DNA of 51,884 nucleotides from the NCBI RefSeq assembly GCF_008630535.1, contig NZ_VWPH01000022.1:1-51884 (forward strand), given 5' to 3'. Shown piece by piece: positions 42,276 to 50,264 of the stretch. Position numbers and translations under genes: made by a program. A model generated the notes under the pieces. The model searched no databases. It was not told where the DNA came from and saw nothing but the letters and a program-made list of their open reading frames with translations. How positions within the stretch are numbered: the first letter of the stretch is position 1; the number at the start of each line of letters is the position of its first letter. This DNA comes from Saccharopolyspora hirsuta (GTDB lineage Bacteria; Actinomycetota; Actinomycetes; Mycobacteriales; Pseudonocardiaceae).

Positions 42276-43314
42276 CCTGCGCGTCCTGCTCGACGGCACG
42301 CCGCTGCTGGGCAACCGCACCGGGATCGGCCGCTACACCGCGTCCCTGGTCGCCGAGCTGGCGTCCCTGGTGGATGTCCGGCTGGTCGGCTTCACCACGC
42401 GGGGCTGGCGGGAGCTGCGTTCGGCGGCACCGGCCGGAACCCGCGCGGTCGGCCCGCCGATCCCGGCGCGGGTGCTGCGAAAGCTGTGGCAGCGCGGGGC
42501 TTTCCCCCCGGTCGAGCTGCTTGCTGGAGGGGCGGACGTGGTGCACGGGACGAACTTCGTGCTGCCGCCGTCGATCCGGGCTGCGGGTGTGGTGACCGTG
42601 CACGACCTGGCATTCCTGGACGATCCCTCGCTCGCGGAGCCCGATCTCCCCGCGCTGGTGCGGAGTTCGGCGCGTCGGGCGCGCGTGGTGTGCACACCGA
42701 CGGCTGCGGTCGCCGACGCGGTGAGCTCGCGGCTGGACGTTCCGCGCGAGAAGGTGGCGGTGACGCCGCTCGGCGTGGATCCGGAGTGGTTCTCCGCCGT
42801 GCCAGTGGATTCCGAGCTCCGGGTCCGATATGGACTTCCCACCGAGTACCTGCTCTTCGTCGGCGCCGAAGGCCCCCGCAAGGGTCTCCCCGGACTGCTC
42901 GAAGCGCACGGCCCGGACCTCCCGCCGCTGGTCATCGCCGGACCCGGCACCGCCGGGGTCGATGGTGCGGTGATCCGGACGGGGTTCCTCCCCGACGACC
43001 ACCTGCGGCGTCTCGTCGCCGGAGCCAGCGCGCTGGTTCTCCCTTCCCGCGACGAGGGATTCGGTCTCCCCGCGCTGGAGGCACTGGCCTGCGGGACTCC
43101 CGTGGTCTGCTCGGACATCCCAGCGTTGCGGGAAGTCACTGCGGGCCGTGCGACGTACTTCCCCTTCGGCGATACCGCTGCGCTGAACGAAGCCCTGCAC
43201 AAGGCCCTGACCGACCCGCCGGACCCGGAAACTTGCCGTGCGCGGGCGGAGTCCTTCACCTGGCGAGCCTGCGCCGAAGCAACGCGAGCCGCATATCAGC
43301 GCGCAGCGGACTGA
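42253..43314 (+). CDS. GT4-family glycosyltransferase
   Basis: The 353-residue protein begins DLRVLLDGTPLLGNRTGIGRYTASL and contains EYLLFVGAEGPRKGLPGLLEAHG and VLPSRDEGFGLPALEALACGTPVV, the donor-site Glu motif. GTG 42253 lies inside the end of the two-domain gene, with GTG 42265 as an alternative; no ribosome site is seen, so translational coupling is likely. It is the last gene of the plus-strand glycosyltransferase run and is followed at 16 bp by a strong hairpin. Confidence 0.86.
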   Translation: MSASVAADLRVLLDGTPLLGNRTGIGRYTASLVAELASLVDVRLVGFTTRGWRELRSAAPAGTRAVGPPIPARVLRKLWQRGAFPPVELLAGGADVVHGTNFVLPPSIRAAGVVTVHDLAFLDDPSLAEPDLPALVRSSARRARVVCTPTAAVADAVSSRLDVPREKVAVTPLGVDPEWFSAVPVDSELRVRYGLPTEYLLFVGAEGPRKGLPGLLEAHGPDLPPLVIAGPGTAGVDGAVIRTGFLPDDHLRRLVAGASALVLPSRDEGFGLPALEALACGTPVVCSDIPALREVTAGRATYFPFGDTAALNEALHKALTDPPDPETCRARAESFTWRACAEATRAAYQRAAD

Positions 43315-43318
43315 CCCC

Positions 43319-43394
43319 AGAAAGGCGTCAGGCCAGGTGTCCCGGTAATGCCCCGGGACACCTGGCCTTCCTTCCGTCGCCCCACGGGATCAGG
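43319..43394. repeat. Direct repeat A flanking the DUF3800 gene
   Basis: A 76-bp segment starting AGAAAGGCGTCAGGCCAGG and ending CGGGATCAGG recurs at 44111-44185. By eye about 68 of 76 aligned positions agree, with one gap. The two copies are in the same orientation, 792 bp apart, and enclose the DUF3800 gene. Confidence 0.85.
43330..43368. terminator. Perfect 16-bp hairpin ending the glycosyltransferase run
   Basis: AGGCCAGGTGTCCCGG and its exact complement enclose a 7-nt loop, 15 bp after the GT4 stop codon. A weak T-rich tract follows on both strands. It forms the core of direct repeat A. Confidence 0.8.
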
Positions 43395-43426
43395 ACACAA
43401 CTGATCATTCCTGCCAAAACCCTGAA

Positions 43427-43504
43427 AGTCGCCTGGTTTTCCCTAAAACTAGGCAACATCACCGAATCAGGCGACTACAAAGAAACTTTCGTATCGCCCG
43501 AAAG
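43427..43504 (+). promoter_or_regulatory. Structured AT-richer leader of the DUF3800 gene
   Basis: AGTCGCCTG (43427-43435) pairs perfectly with CAGGCGACT (43468-43476), with GTTTT/AAAAC nested inside. A further CTTTCG/CGAAAG stem (43486-43504) runs into the proposed start codon. Base composition is clearly lower in GC than the rest of the window. No consensus promoter was identified. Confidence 0.45.
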
Positions 43505-44112
43505 TGAATTCGACCGGCCCCGTACCGTATCCCTTCGTGCCCATCGCATACGGCGACGAATCCTTCCGCGAACACCGGCAGCATGGCTTCTACGTTCTTG
43601 CCAGTGTCATTTTCGAGGCCGAGGTAGCGGATGATGCCCGCGAAGTGCTGCTAGGGCTTCGGGGAAAGCACCGAAAGCTCCACTGGTACGAGATGGAGCC
43701 GTACGAGCAGCACCGAATCATCAAGCACCTCGCCGACCTCGATGGGTTGCACGTCGTCGTCACCGGTGCACCCGTACCTCTCCAGAAGCAGGAAAGGGCT
43801 CGTGCCAAGTGCTTGACTCAGCTGGTCCATGAACTCCATGGATTCGGCGTCGACTTACTCGTGCTTGAAGCAAGGTCGGCTGAGCTCAACCGCCGTGATG
43901 TGTCGACCGCAGCCGCTGCACGTCGCAGCTTCCTTCCCAAGGAAGCACAGTTCCGGGTCGACCACTGCCCTGGCCCCCTAGAGCCCATGCTGTGGGCAGC
44001 CGACGTAGTAGCAGGGGCTTGTCGAGCGGCGTACCTGGGCCATTCCGAATTCCACGACATGCTGGCCGATCGTGTCTACGACATCGAAATCGACACCGGT
44101 TGCCGCCCCTAG
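43504..44112 (+). CDS. DUF3800-like protein in a repeat-flanked islet
   Basis: This 202-residue protein resembles DUF3800 proteins: an N-terminal acidic strand IAYGDESFREHRQHGFYVLA with Asp18 and Glu19, LHWYEMEPY in the middle, and a C-terminal MLWAADVVAGACRAAYLG helix. The family is of unknown function, is often found in mobile or defence-associated settings, and may have an RNase H-like fold; that is family knowledge I recall, not a search result. Codon use is less GC-extreme than its neighbours, suggesting recent transfer. The GTG at 43504 has no ribosome site; GTG 43537 is an alternative. Nothing suggests a link to the glycan genes. Confidence 0.7.
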   Translation: MNSTGPVPYPFVPIAYGDESFREHRQHGFYVLASVIFEAEVADDAREVLLGLRGKHRKLHWYEMEPYEQHRIIKHLADLDGLHVVVTGAPVPLQKQERARAKCLTQLVHELHGFGVDLLVLEARSAELNRRDVSTAAAARRSFLPKEAQFRVDHCPGPLEPMLWAADVVAGACRAAYLGHSEFHDMLADRVYDIEIDTGCRP

Positions 44113-44185
44113 AAAGGCGTCAGGCCAGGCTCCCAGTCATGCCCCGGGTCACCTGGCCTTCCTTCCCTCTCCCCGCGGGATCAGG
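44111..44185. repeat. Direct repeat B flanking the DUF3800 gene
   Basis: This is the second copy of the 76-bp segment, beginning within the DUF3800 stop codon. Its hairpin keeps AGGCCAGG (44122) and CCTGGCCT (44152), but the inner stem is disrupted by substitutions. It now lies between DUF3800 and the convergent rmlD gene. Confidence 0.85.
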
Positions 44186-44271
44186 CACCACCATTATGCA
44201 TAGCCGCGCCGACTCGCACCAGCTGATTTCCCAGCAACGCGGGCTTTCAAGGTCAACTGCACCCCACCGTG

Positions 44272-45195
44272 TTACCCCGCTTCGCCCCGCAGGGCTTCTC
44301 CGTCGGTTTCCAGGGCTGCGCGCAGGGCTTCGCGCCAGGGGCGCATCGGGGTCAGGCCCGCTTCTCGCCAGGCCGCGTCGGAGAGGACCGAGTACGCCGG
44401 GCGCGGGGCCGGGCGCGGGAAGTCCGCCGTCGTGCACGGCTGGACCCGGGTTTCGTCCAGGCCCAGCTCGGTGAAGATCGCTCGGGCGAAGTCGCACCAG
44501 CTCACCTGGCCGGTGTTGGTGCAGTGCAGGACCTTCTGGTCCGGGCCGCGGCGCTCGGCGACCCGTTCCGCCAGCTCCAGCAGGCCGTGCGCCAGATCCG
44601 CCGCCCAGGTCGGGGAACCGATCTGGTCCGCCACCACGGTCAGCGAATCGCGTTCGCGGGACAGGCGGATCATCGTCTTCACGAAGTTGCCGCCGCGCGC
44701 CCCGTAGACCCACCCGGTGCGCACCACCCAGGCCCGCGCGCCGGAGTCCAGGACCGCGCGTTCGCCGTCCAGCTTGGTGCGCCCGTAGACGGTGCGCGGT
44801 CCGGGTTCGTCCGTCGGCTCGTACGGGCGGTCGGCGTCGCCGCCGAAGACGTAGTCCGTGGACACGTGCAGCAGCGGGATTCCGCTGCGGTGGCACGTCT
44901 TGGCCAGCTGCGCCGGTCCTTCGACGTTCACCAGCGCAGCCCGCTCCTGGTCCTCCTCGGCGGCGTCCACCGCGGTGTAGGCCGAGGCGTTGATGACCAC
45001 CGGGCGGAGTTCGGCGTCGCGGGCCGTCTCGGCGAAGGAGTCCACCGCGTCGGCGACCGCCTCGCGGTCGGTGACGTCGAGCTCGGCGGACCCCGGGGCG
45101 TGCACCAGGGCACCGGACCGCGCGGACACGATCCGGGCCAGTTCGGACCCCAGCTGCCCGCGGCCGCCCGGCACCAGGACGGCGAGGCGGCTCAC
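44272..45195 (-). CDS. rmlD: dTDP-4-dehydrorhamnose reductase
   Basis: RmlD reduces dTDP-4-keto-L-rhamnose to dTDP-L-rhamnose, the donor for WbbL. The 307-residue SDR protein has the glycine motif VLVPGGRGQLGSELA, LLHVSTDYVFGG, and the catalytic YGRTK with Tyr137 and Lys141. VRTGWVYGARGGNFVKTM is typical for the family. GTG 45195 overlaps the rmlB stop codon as GTGA, so translation is coupled. The much longer open frame beyond it is an overlap with rmlB and is not used. It corresponds to Rv3266c. Confidence 0.94.
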   Translation of the reverse strand: MSRLAVLVPGGRGQLGSELARIVSARSGALVHAPGSAELDVTDREAVADAVDSFAETARDAELRPVVINASAYTAVDAAEEDQERAALVNVEGPAQLAKTCHRSGIPLLHVSTDYVFGGDADRPYEPTDEPGPRTVYGRTKLDGERAVLDSGARAWVVRTGWVYGARGGNFVKTMIRLSRERDSLTVVADQIGSPTWAADLAHGLLELAERVAERRGPDQKVLHCTNTGQVSWCDFARAIFTELGLDETRVQPCTTADFPRPAPRPAYSVLSDAAWREAGLTPMRPWREALRAALETDGEALRGEAG

Positions 45196-46181
45196 CGGGC
45201 CACCGCCGCGCGGGCCTTGAGCGGCTCCCACCAGGCGCGGTTGTCCTGGTACCAGCGGATGGTCTCGCGCAGCCCCGTCTCGAAGTCGACGCGGGGCTCG
45301 TAGCCCAGTTCGCGGACGATCTTGCCGTGGTCCACCGAGTAGCGGCGGTCGTGGCCCTTGCGGTCGGCGACCGGCCGCACCATCGACCAGTCCAGGCCCA
45401 TCTCGGCCAGCACCCGCTCGGTGAGCTCCTTGTTGGTCAGCTCGGTGCCGCCGCCGATGTTGTAGATCTCGCCCGGCCGCCCGGATTCTGCGACCAGCTG
45501 GATGCCCCGGCAGTGGTCGTCGACGTGCAGCCAGTCCCGCACGTTGAGGCCGTCGCCGTAGAGCGGCACCTGGTGGCCGTCCATCAGGTTGGTGATGAAC
45601 AGCGGCAGCACCTTCTCCGGGAACTGGTAGGGTCCGTAGTTGTTGGAGCAGCGGGTGATGCAGACCGGCAGACCGTGCGTGCGGTGGTAGGAGCGGGCCA
45701 TCAGGTCCGAGCCCGCCTTCGCCGCAGAGTATGGCGAGTTCGGCTCCAGCGCGTGCTCCTCCGGCCACGAACCGGTCTCGATGGAGCCGTACACCTCGTC
45801 GGTGGAGACGTGCACGAACTTGCCGACCTCGGCCTCGAGCGCGGCCTGCAGCAGGACGCTGGTGCCCACCACGTTGGTGACCACGAAGGCGTCCGCGCCG
45901 GTGATCGAGCGGTCCACGTGCGACTCGGCGGCGAAGTGCACGACCACGTCCACGCCGGGGAGCAGGCCGGTCACCAGCTCGCGGTCGCAGATGTCCCCGC
46001 GCACGAACTTCAGCCGCGGGTCGTCGGCGACCGGTGCCAGGTTCGCCTCGTTGCCCGCGTAGGTGAGCTTGTCCAGCACGACGACCTCGGCGTCGGCGTA
46101 CGCCGGGTAGGCGCCGCCGAGCAGTTGCCGCACGTAGTGCGAGCCGATGAACCCGGCTCCGCCGGTGACCAGAATCCGCAT
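45192..46181 (-). CDS. rmlB: dTDP-glucose 4,6-dehydratase
   Basis: RmlB converts dTDP-glucose to dTDP-4-keto-6-deoxyglucose with bound NAD+. The 329-residue protein starts MRILVTGGAGFIGSHYVRQL. It has HFAAESHVDRSI, VSTDEVYGS with the catalytic Asp-Glu pair, and YSAAK with Tyr151 and Lys155. NNYGPYQFPEKVLPLFI completes the signature. ATG 46181 is chosen over the open codons upstream because homologues start at MRILVTGG. In M. tuberculosis rmlB is elsewhere (with rmlC), so the rmlB-rmlD pairing here differs. RmlA and RmlC must be encoded outside the window. Confidence 0.95.
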   Translation of the reverse strand: MRILVTGGAGFIGSHYVRQLLGGAYPAYADAEVVVLDKLTYAGNEANLAPVADDPRLKFVRGDICDRELVTGLLPGVDVVVHFAAESHVDRSITGADAFVVTNVVGTSVLLQAALEAEVGKFVHVSTDEVYGSIETGSWPEEHALEPNSPYSAAKAGSDLMARSYHRTHGLPVCITRCSNNYGPYQFPEKVLPLFITNLMDGHQVPLYGDGLNVRDWLHVDDHCRGIQLVAESGRPGEIYNIGGGTELTNKELTERVLAEMGLDWSMVRPVADRKGHDRRYSVDHGKIVRELGYEPRVDFETGLRETIRWYQDNRAWWEPLKARAAVAR

Positions 46182-46301
46182 CGCGCCCCTTCTCTCCTGT
46201 TCGATCGCCTCGCCTCGCGGGGCACCGCCGCGCACGGGGCATCGCTGCGAAGTCTGGCATGCGCTGCCCGGCACCGGCCACGCTCCCCAGTTACGCAGCG
46301 T

Positions 46302-46331
46302 ATTATCAATGGTTCACTCTTATGAGGGTCA
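46302..46331 (-). promoter_or_regulatory. Possible promoter of rmlB-rmlD
   Basis: On the minus strand TGACCC, 18 bp, GATAAT lie in an AT-richer patch, giving a leader of roughly 115 nt. The -10 match is good; the -35 is partial. Confidence 0.4.
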
Positions 46332-46450
46332 TCACGCCAAAACTGGGATCTGCCCACCGATCCCGCGGGCCCCGTTAGCCTGCACTCGGAACACGAGCAA
46401 AATCACCTCCCGAAGGTGTAACGCCCGCGGCAGGCCAAGGAGGAAGCGGC

Positions 46451-48193
46451 GTGGAGGATCGGCCCAGGTGGCCAAGCGGTCCGCAGGGTCAGCCGGGCAG
46501 ACCCGTGCCACCTCGCGGAAGTGGTCGAGGGCGCCCCGGCACCGGTGGCGGCCCCGCGTCGAGCGGCCGTCGCCCCGGCCGCGCGGGCAACGCTCCCCCC
46601 GCCGGCGGCCCCGGCCGCCGGACTCCGCAGAGTGAACCCCGGCAACGTCCCACGCCTCGTTCGGGCGAAGCCCAACTCCCCCCGGAGAACGACGTCTGGA
46701 GCCGCCGCCGAGGCGGCCGGGACCGGCGTGGTGGCCGGGGTGCCCGCGCCGCAGGGCGCACGCTGACCGCGCTGCTCTCCGTCCTCGTGCTGACCTCCAC
46801 CGGCTTCGGCTGGGCGATGTTCCGGCCCGGCAGCGGCGGAACCTCCACCGCCGACGTGATCGGCAGCGGCTTCAACGCGCCGGACGGCGCCACCGACATC
46901 CTGCTGATCGGCAACGACAGCCGCAACGACTCCTTCGGCAACCCGCTGCCCGAGGAGGTGCTGCGCGAACTGCGCACCACGCAGGAGGGCGGCGACCTCA
47001 CCGACGCGATGATCTTGGTGCGCATCCCCAACGGCGGCGGCAGCGCCAGTGCGATGTCCTTCCCCCGCGACACGCTCGTCGACCTCGGGCTCGGCCTGGG
47101 CAAGACCAAGCTCACCGAGACGATGAACAACGGCATGTCCGTCGAGCGCGCGAAGCTGAAGGAAGAAGGCGTCACCGACGAGAAGGAGATCCAGGAGAAG
47201 TCCCGGCTGGCGGGCAAGCAGCTCCTGCGCAAGACCATCGAGGACATCACCGGCGTCAGCATCGACCACTACGCCGAGGTCAACCTGCTCGGCTTCGCCG
47301 AGATCACCAAGGCCATCGGTGGTGTCGAGGTCTGCCTGAACAACGCCACCAAGGACCGGCTGTCCGGCGCCGACTTCCCCGCGGGCGTGCAGACCATCCA
47401 GGGCGCCGACGCGCTGGCGTTCGTCCGGCAGCGGCACGGGCTGATCAACGAGCTCTCCCGCGGCAAGCGCCAGCAGGTGTTCATGTCCGGGCTCGCCCGC
47501 AAGGTGATGTCCAGCGACACCCTGACCAACCCGGCGAAGCTGACCGAGCTGATCAACGCCATCAAGAAGTCGGTCACCCTGGACCCCGCGCTGGCCGACG
47601 ACCTCCTGGGCTTCGCGCAGCAGATGCAGGGCATCGCCGGTGGCGACGTGCAGTTCTACACCGCACCGGTGCACCTGGTCGGCCCGTCCGGCAAGGAGGA
47701 CGTCACGATCAACATCCCCGAGGTCAAGCAGTTCGCGGCGAACCTCCTGCTGTCGCCCCAGGAGCGCGAGCAGAAGATGGCCGCGCAGCAGGCCCGCGCG
47801 CAGATCACGGTCAGCGTCTACAACGCCTCCGGTGTCAGCGGTCTGGCCGCCCGGGTGCTCGACGAGCTGTCCGGGCAGGGCTTCAAGGCGGGCAGCAGCT
47901 CGAACGCCGACTCCATGGCGAACTCGGTGGTCTACTACGCGGCCGGTGACGAGCAGGCCGCCGCGCAGGTGGCCGAGTCCCTCGGCGGGCTGCGCACCGA
48001 GGTGAGCTCGAACGTCACCGCCGGGAGCGTGCAGGTCTACCTGGGCAAGGACTACAAGGGCCCGGGCGCGCAGAACTTCGCCGGTCCGCGCACGATCCGG
48101 CTCGACGGCTTCCGCCAGCAGCCGCCGCTGCACACCCAGCAGGACGTCAACGAGCAGCCCATCACCGCCGACGGGATCCCCTGCGTGGACTGA
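46451..48193 (+). CDS. LCP (LytR-CpsA-Psr) family glycopolymer ligase with LytR_C domain
   Basis: LCP enzymes attach polymers such as arabinogalactan from lipid carriers onto peptidoglycan outside the cell. The 580-residue protein has a basic, Pro/Gly-rich cytoplasmic N-terminus of about 95 residues and one membrane anchor near 98-121. The LCP domain starts at TDILLIGNDSRND, with MSFPRDTLVDL, EVNLLGFAEITKAIGGVEVCL and ADALAFVRQRHG. A C-terminal LytR_C domain follows near QITVSVYNASGVSGLAARVL. GTG 46451 follows AAGGAGGAA. It is next to rmlD, as is Rv3267, the arabinogalactan ligase of mycobacteria. Confidence 0.92.
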   Translation: MEDRPRWPSGPQGQPGRPVPPRGSGRGRPGTGGGPASSGRRPGRAGNAPPAGGPGRRTPQSEPRQRPTPRSGEAQLPPENDVWSRRRGGRDRRGGRGARAAGRTLTALLSVLVLTSTGFGWAMFRPGSGGTSTADVIGSGFNAPDGATDILLIGNDSRNDSFGNPLPEEVLRELRTTQEGGDLTDAMILVRIPNGGGSASAMSFPRDTLVDLGLGLGKTKLTETMNNGMSVERAKLKEEGVTDEKEIQEKSRLAGKQLLRKTIEDITGVSIDHYAEVNLLGFAEITKAIGGVEVCLNNATKDRLSGADFPAGVQTIQGADALAFVRQRHGLINELSRGKRQQVFMSGLARKVMSSDTLTNPAKLTELINAIKKSVTLDPALADDLLGFAQQMQGIAGGDVQFYTAPVHLVGPSGKEDVTINIPEVKQFAANLLLSPQEREQKMAAQQARAQITVSVYNASGVSGLAARVLDELSGQGFKAGSSSNADSMANSVVYYAAGDEQAAAQVAESLGGLRTEVSSNVTAGSVQVYLGKDYKGPGAQNFAGPRTIRLDGFRQQPPLHTQQDVNEQPITADGIPCVD

Positions 48194-48280
48194 CGCCCGC
48201 ATCACAGCCGAAACTTGCGCGACCCGGGGCGGGCCAGCGGTTAACCTTGTCCGGCAACGCACCGCGGCGGGGGAGGCCAA

Positions 48281-49459
48281 GTGGGCGAACCGGAGCAGGA
48301 GACCGAGGCGGCGGAGCCGACCGCCCAGCGGCGGACCGGTTTCCGCATCGCCGGGCGCAGCGCGGTCGCGCTGATCTCCGCCGTCGTGCTCGGCATCACC
48401 GCGATCGGCTGGGTCGTGGTGGACCAGCTCTCCGACGTCAGCTCCGCCAAGGTGCTCGCCGACGGGCCGCCGACGCCGAACGACGACGACGGCGCGACCG
48501 ACGTCCTGCTGGTCGGCAGCGACAGCCGCACCGACGCGCAGGGCGACCCGCTGCCGGACAGCGTGCTCAAGCAGCTGCGCACCGAGGCCATCGGCGGGCT
48601 GAACACCGACAGCCTCGTGGTGATCCGGGTGCCGCACAACAACGCCCCGACCACCGCGGTGTCCATCCCCCGCGACACGTTCGCGGAGGTGCCCGGCAGC
48701 CGCCCGGAGAAGATCAACGCGGTCTACGGGCTGACGAAGAACACCACCGCGCAGCAGCTCCGCGCCGAAGGCCGCCCGGAGCTCGAGGTCGAGCGCGAGT
48801 CGCAGCTGGCCGGGCAGCGCGCGCTGGTGCAGACGGTGCAGAACCTCACCGGGCTGCGCATCGACCACTACGCGGAGATCAACCTGCTCGGCTTCTACGA
48901 GCTCACCGAGGCCGTCGGCGGCGTCGAGGTGTGCTTGCAGCAGGACACCAGCGACAAGGACTCCGGCGCGAACTTCACCGCGGGTCGGCACACCATCTCC
49001 GGCGCGGACGCGCTCTCGTTCGTCCGGCAGCGGCACGGCCTGCCCCGCGGCGACCTGGACCGGATCGTCCGCCAGCAGGTGTTCATGGCGGCGTTGGCGA
49101 ACAAGGTGCTGTCCACCGGGACGCTGACCGACCCGGCGATGGTCAACGACCTGGTGCAGGCCACCCGCCGCGCCGTGGTGCTGGACGAGGGCTGGGAACC
49201 GCTCGGCTTCGTGGAGCAGATGCAGGCGATCGCGGCCGGTCGCGTCACCTTCATGACGATGCCGGTGGCGGACACCAACGGCCGCGACGACCGCGGCCAG
49301 AGCATCGTCAGCGTCGACCCCGCTGCGACGCAGCGCTTCTTCGCCGGGCTGGCCAGCGCGCCGCCCGGCCTGGCAGCGCAACCGAAGCTGCAGCTGGACG
49401 GCACGGCCCGCCCCGAGCAGCCAATCACCTCTGACGGCAGCATCCCCTGCGTCCACTAG
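48281..49459 (+). CDS. LCP family glycopolymer ligase, short form
   Basis: This is a second LCP paralogue, 87 bp downstream and on the same strand. It has 392 residues: a short cytoplasmic tail, a membrane anchor near 27-49, and the LCP domain with TDVLLVGSDSRTD, VSIPRDTFAEV, EINLLGFYELTEAVGGVEVCL and ADALSFVRQRHGLPRGDLDR. No LytR_C domain follows. Its last residues, QPITSDGSIPCV, match the end of the upstream paralogue (QPITADGIPCV), so the pair arose by duplication. The GTG start follows GGGGGAGG. The glycan it handles is not known. Confidence 0.9.
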   Translation: MGEPEQETEAAEPTAQRRTGFRIAGRSAVALISAVVLGITAIGWVVVDQLSDVSSAKVLADGPPTPNDDDGATDVLLVGSDSRTDAQGDPLPDSVLKQLRTEAIGGLNTDSLVVIRVPHNNAPTTAVSIPRDTFAEVPGSRPEKINAVYGLTKNTTAQQLRAEGRPELEVERESQLAGQRALVQTVQNLTGLRIDHYAEINLLGFYELTEAVGGVEVCLQQDTSDKDSGANFTAGRHTISGADALSFVRQRHGLPRGDLDRIVRQQVFMAALANKVLSTGTLTDPAMVNDLVQATRRAVVLDEGWEPLGFVEQMQAIAAGRVTFMTMPVADTNGRDDRGQSIVSVDPAATQRFFAGLASAPPGLAAQPKLQLDGTARPEQPITSDGSIPCVH

Positions 49460-49487
49460 GGAAGCGCATTCCGCTGCGCCGGACGGT

Positions 49488-49493
49488 TAGGCT
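49488..49493 (+). promoter_or_regulatory. Possible leaderless -10 element for the TIGR03089 gene
   Basis: TAGGCT ends 6 bp before the ATG at 49500 and no ribosome site is present. No good -35 is seen. Confidence 0.4.
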
Positions 49494-49499
49494 CGACGC

Positions 49500-50213
49500 A
49501 TGAGCGTTACCCAGGCGCTGCTCGGACCGCTGCTGGCCGACGGGGCACCCAAGCCGCTGATCACGCACTACGACGACGCCACCGGGGCGCGCATCGAGCT
49601 GTCCCGGGCGACCACCGCGAACTGGGCGGCGAAGACGGCGAACTGGCTGGTCGACGAGCTGGACCTGGAGCCGGGAACGCCGGTGTTCGCGGCGCTGCCC
49701 GCGCACTGGCAGACGGTCGGTGTGCTGCTCGGCTCCTGGTGGTGCGGGGCGCACATCACCGACGATCCGCACGGCGCGGAGGTCGCCTTCGTGCCTGCCG
49801 ACGACCTGGAACGCGGTGCGGGCGCCCGAACCACGGCGGCCGTCGGCCTCGACGCGCTGGGCGCTCCGCTGCGCGGCCTGCCGGACGGAGTCGTCGACTA
49901 CGTGTCGGACATCCGCGTGCACGGCGACGACTTCAGCCCGCTGCTGCCGATCGACGGAGACACCCCGGCCCTGCTCGACCGCTCGGTGGACGAGCTCGTC
50001 GCCGACGCCCGGAAGCGGGCCGAGGCTCTGCACATCGGCCCCACCGATCGCGTGCTGTCCACACTGGAGTGGGACCTGCCGGACGGCGTGGTGGACGGTC
50101 TCCTCGCGGTGCTCGCCGGGCGGTCGTCCCTGGTGCACTGCACGAATCTCGACCCGGCGAAGCGCGAAAGCCGCCGCGAGAGCGAACGAACCACCGTCGA
50201 ACTGGGGAACTGA
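49500..50213 (+). CDS. TIGR03089 family protein
   Basis: This 237-residue actinobacterial protein resembles the N-terminal half of AMP-binding enzymes: LSRATTANWAAKTANWLVDEL, then GTPVFAALPAHWQTVGVLLGSWWCGA. It lacks the ATP-binding and adenylate-forming core and the C-terminal lid, so it cannot be a complete ligase. It is found beside the LCP gene in mycobacteria too (Rv3268), and its function is unknown. It is followed by a perfect bidirectional hairpin. Confidence 0.85.
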   Translation: MSVTQALLGPLLADGAPKPLITHYDDATGARIELSRATTANWAAKTANWLVDELDLEPGTPVFAALPAHWQTVGVLLGSWWCGAHITDDPHGAEVAFVPADDLERGAGARTTAAVGLDALGAPLRGLPDGVVDYVSDIRVHGDDFSPLLPIDGDTPALLDRSVDELVADARKRAEALHIGPTDRVLSTLEWDLPDGVVDGLLAVLAGRSSLVHCTNLDPAKRESRRESERTTVELGN

Positions 50214-50222
50214 CCCGGAAAC

Positions 50223-50259
50223 GCGAATCGGCCCACCCGATCCGGGCGGGCCGATTCGC
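50223..50259. terminator. Bidirectional terminator between TIGR03089 and doxX
   Basis: GCGAATCGGCCC and GGGCCGATTCGC pair perfectly over 12 bp with a 13-nt loop, midway between two convergent stop codons. Confidence 0.75.
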
Positions 50260-50264
50260 ACGCG

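Noticed and set aside
39300..42320. 1006-residue open frame on the minus strand
   Set aside because: It is antisense to the GT2-GT4 fusion, has the His/Arg/Gly/Val-rich composition of a GC-rich shadow frame and shows no domain.
43319..44185. Insertion sequence around DUF3800
   Set aside because: No transposase, terminal inverted repeats or short target duplication is visible; the direct repeats are long and carry a terminator.
46403..49456. 1017-residue open frame on the minus strand
   Set aside because: It is antisense to both LCP genes, which have full family motifs and ribosome sites; the frame has shadow composition.
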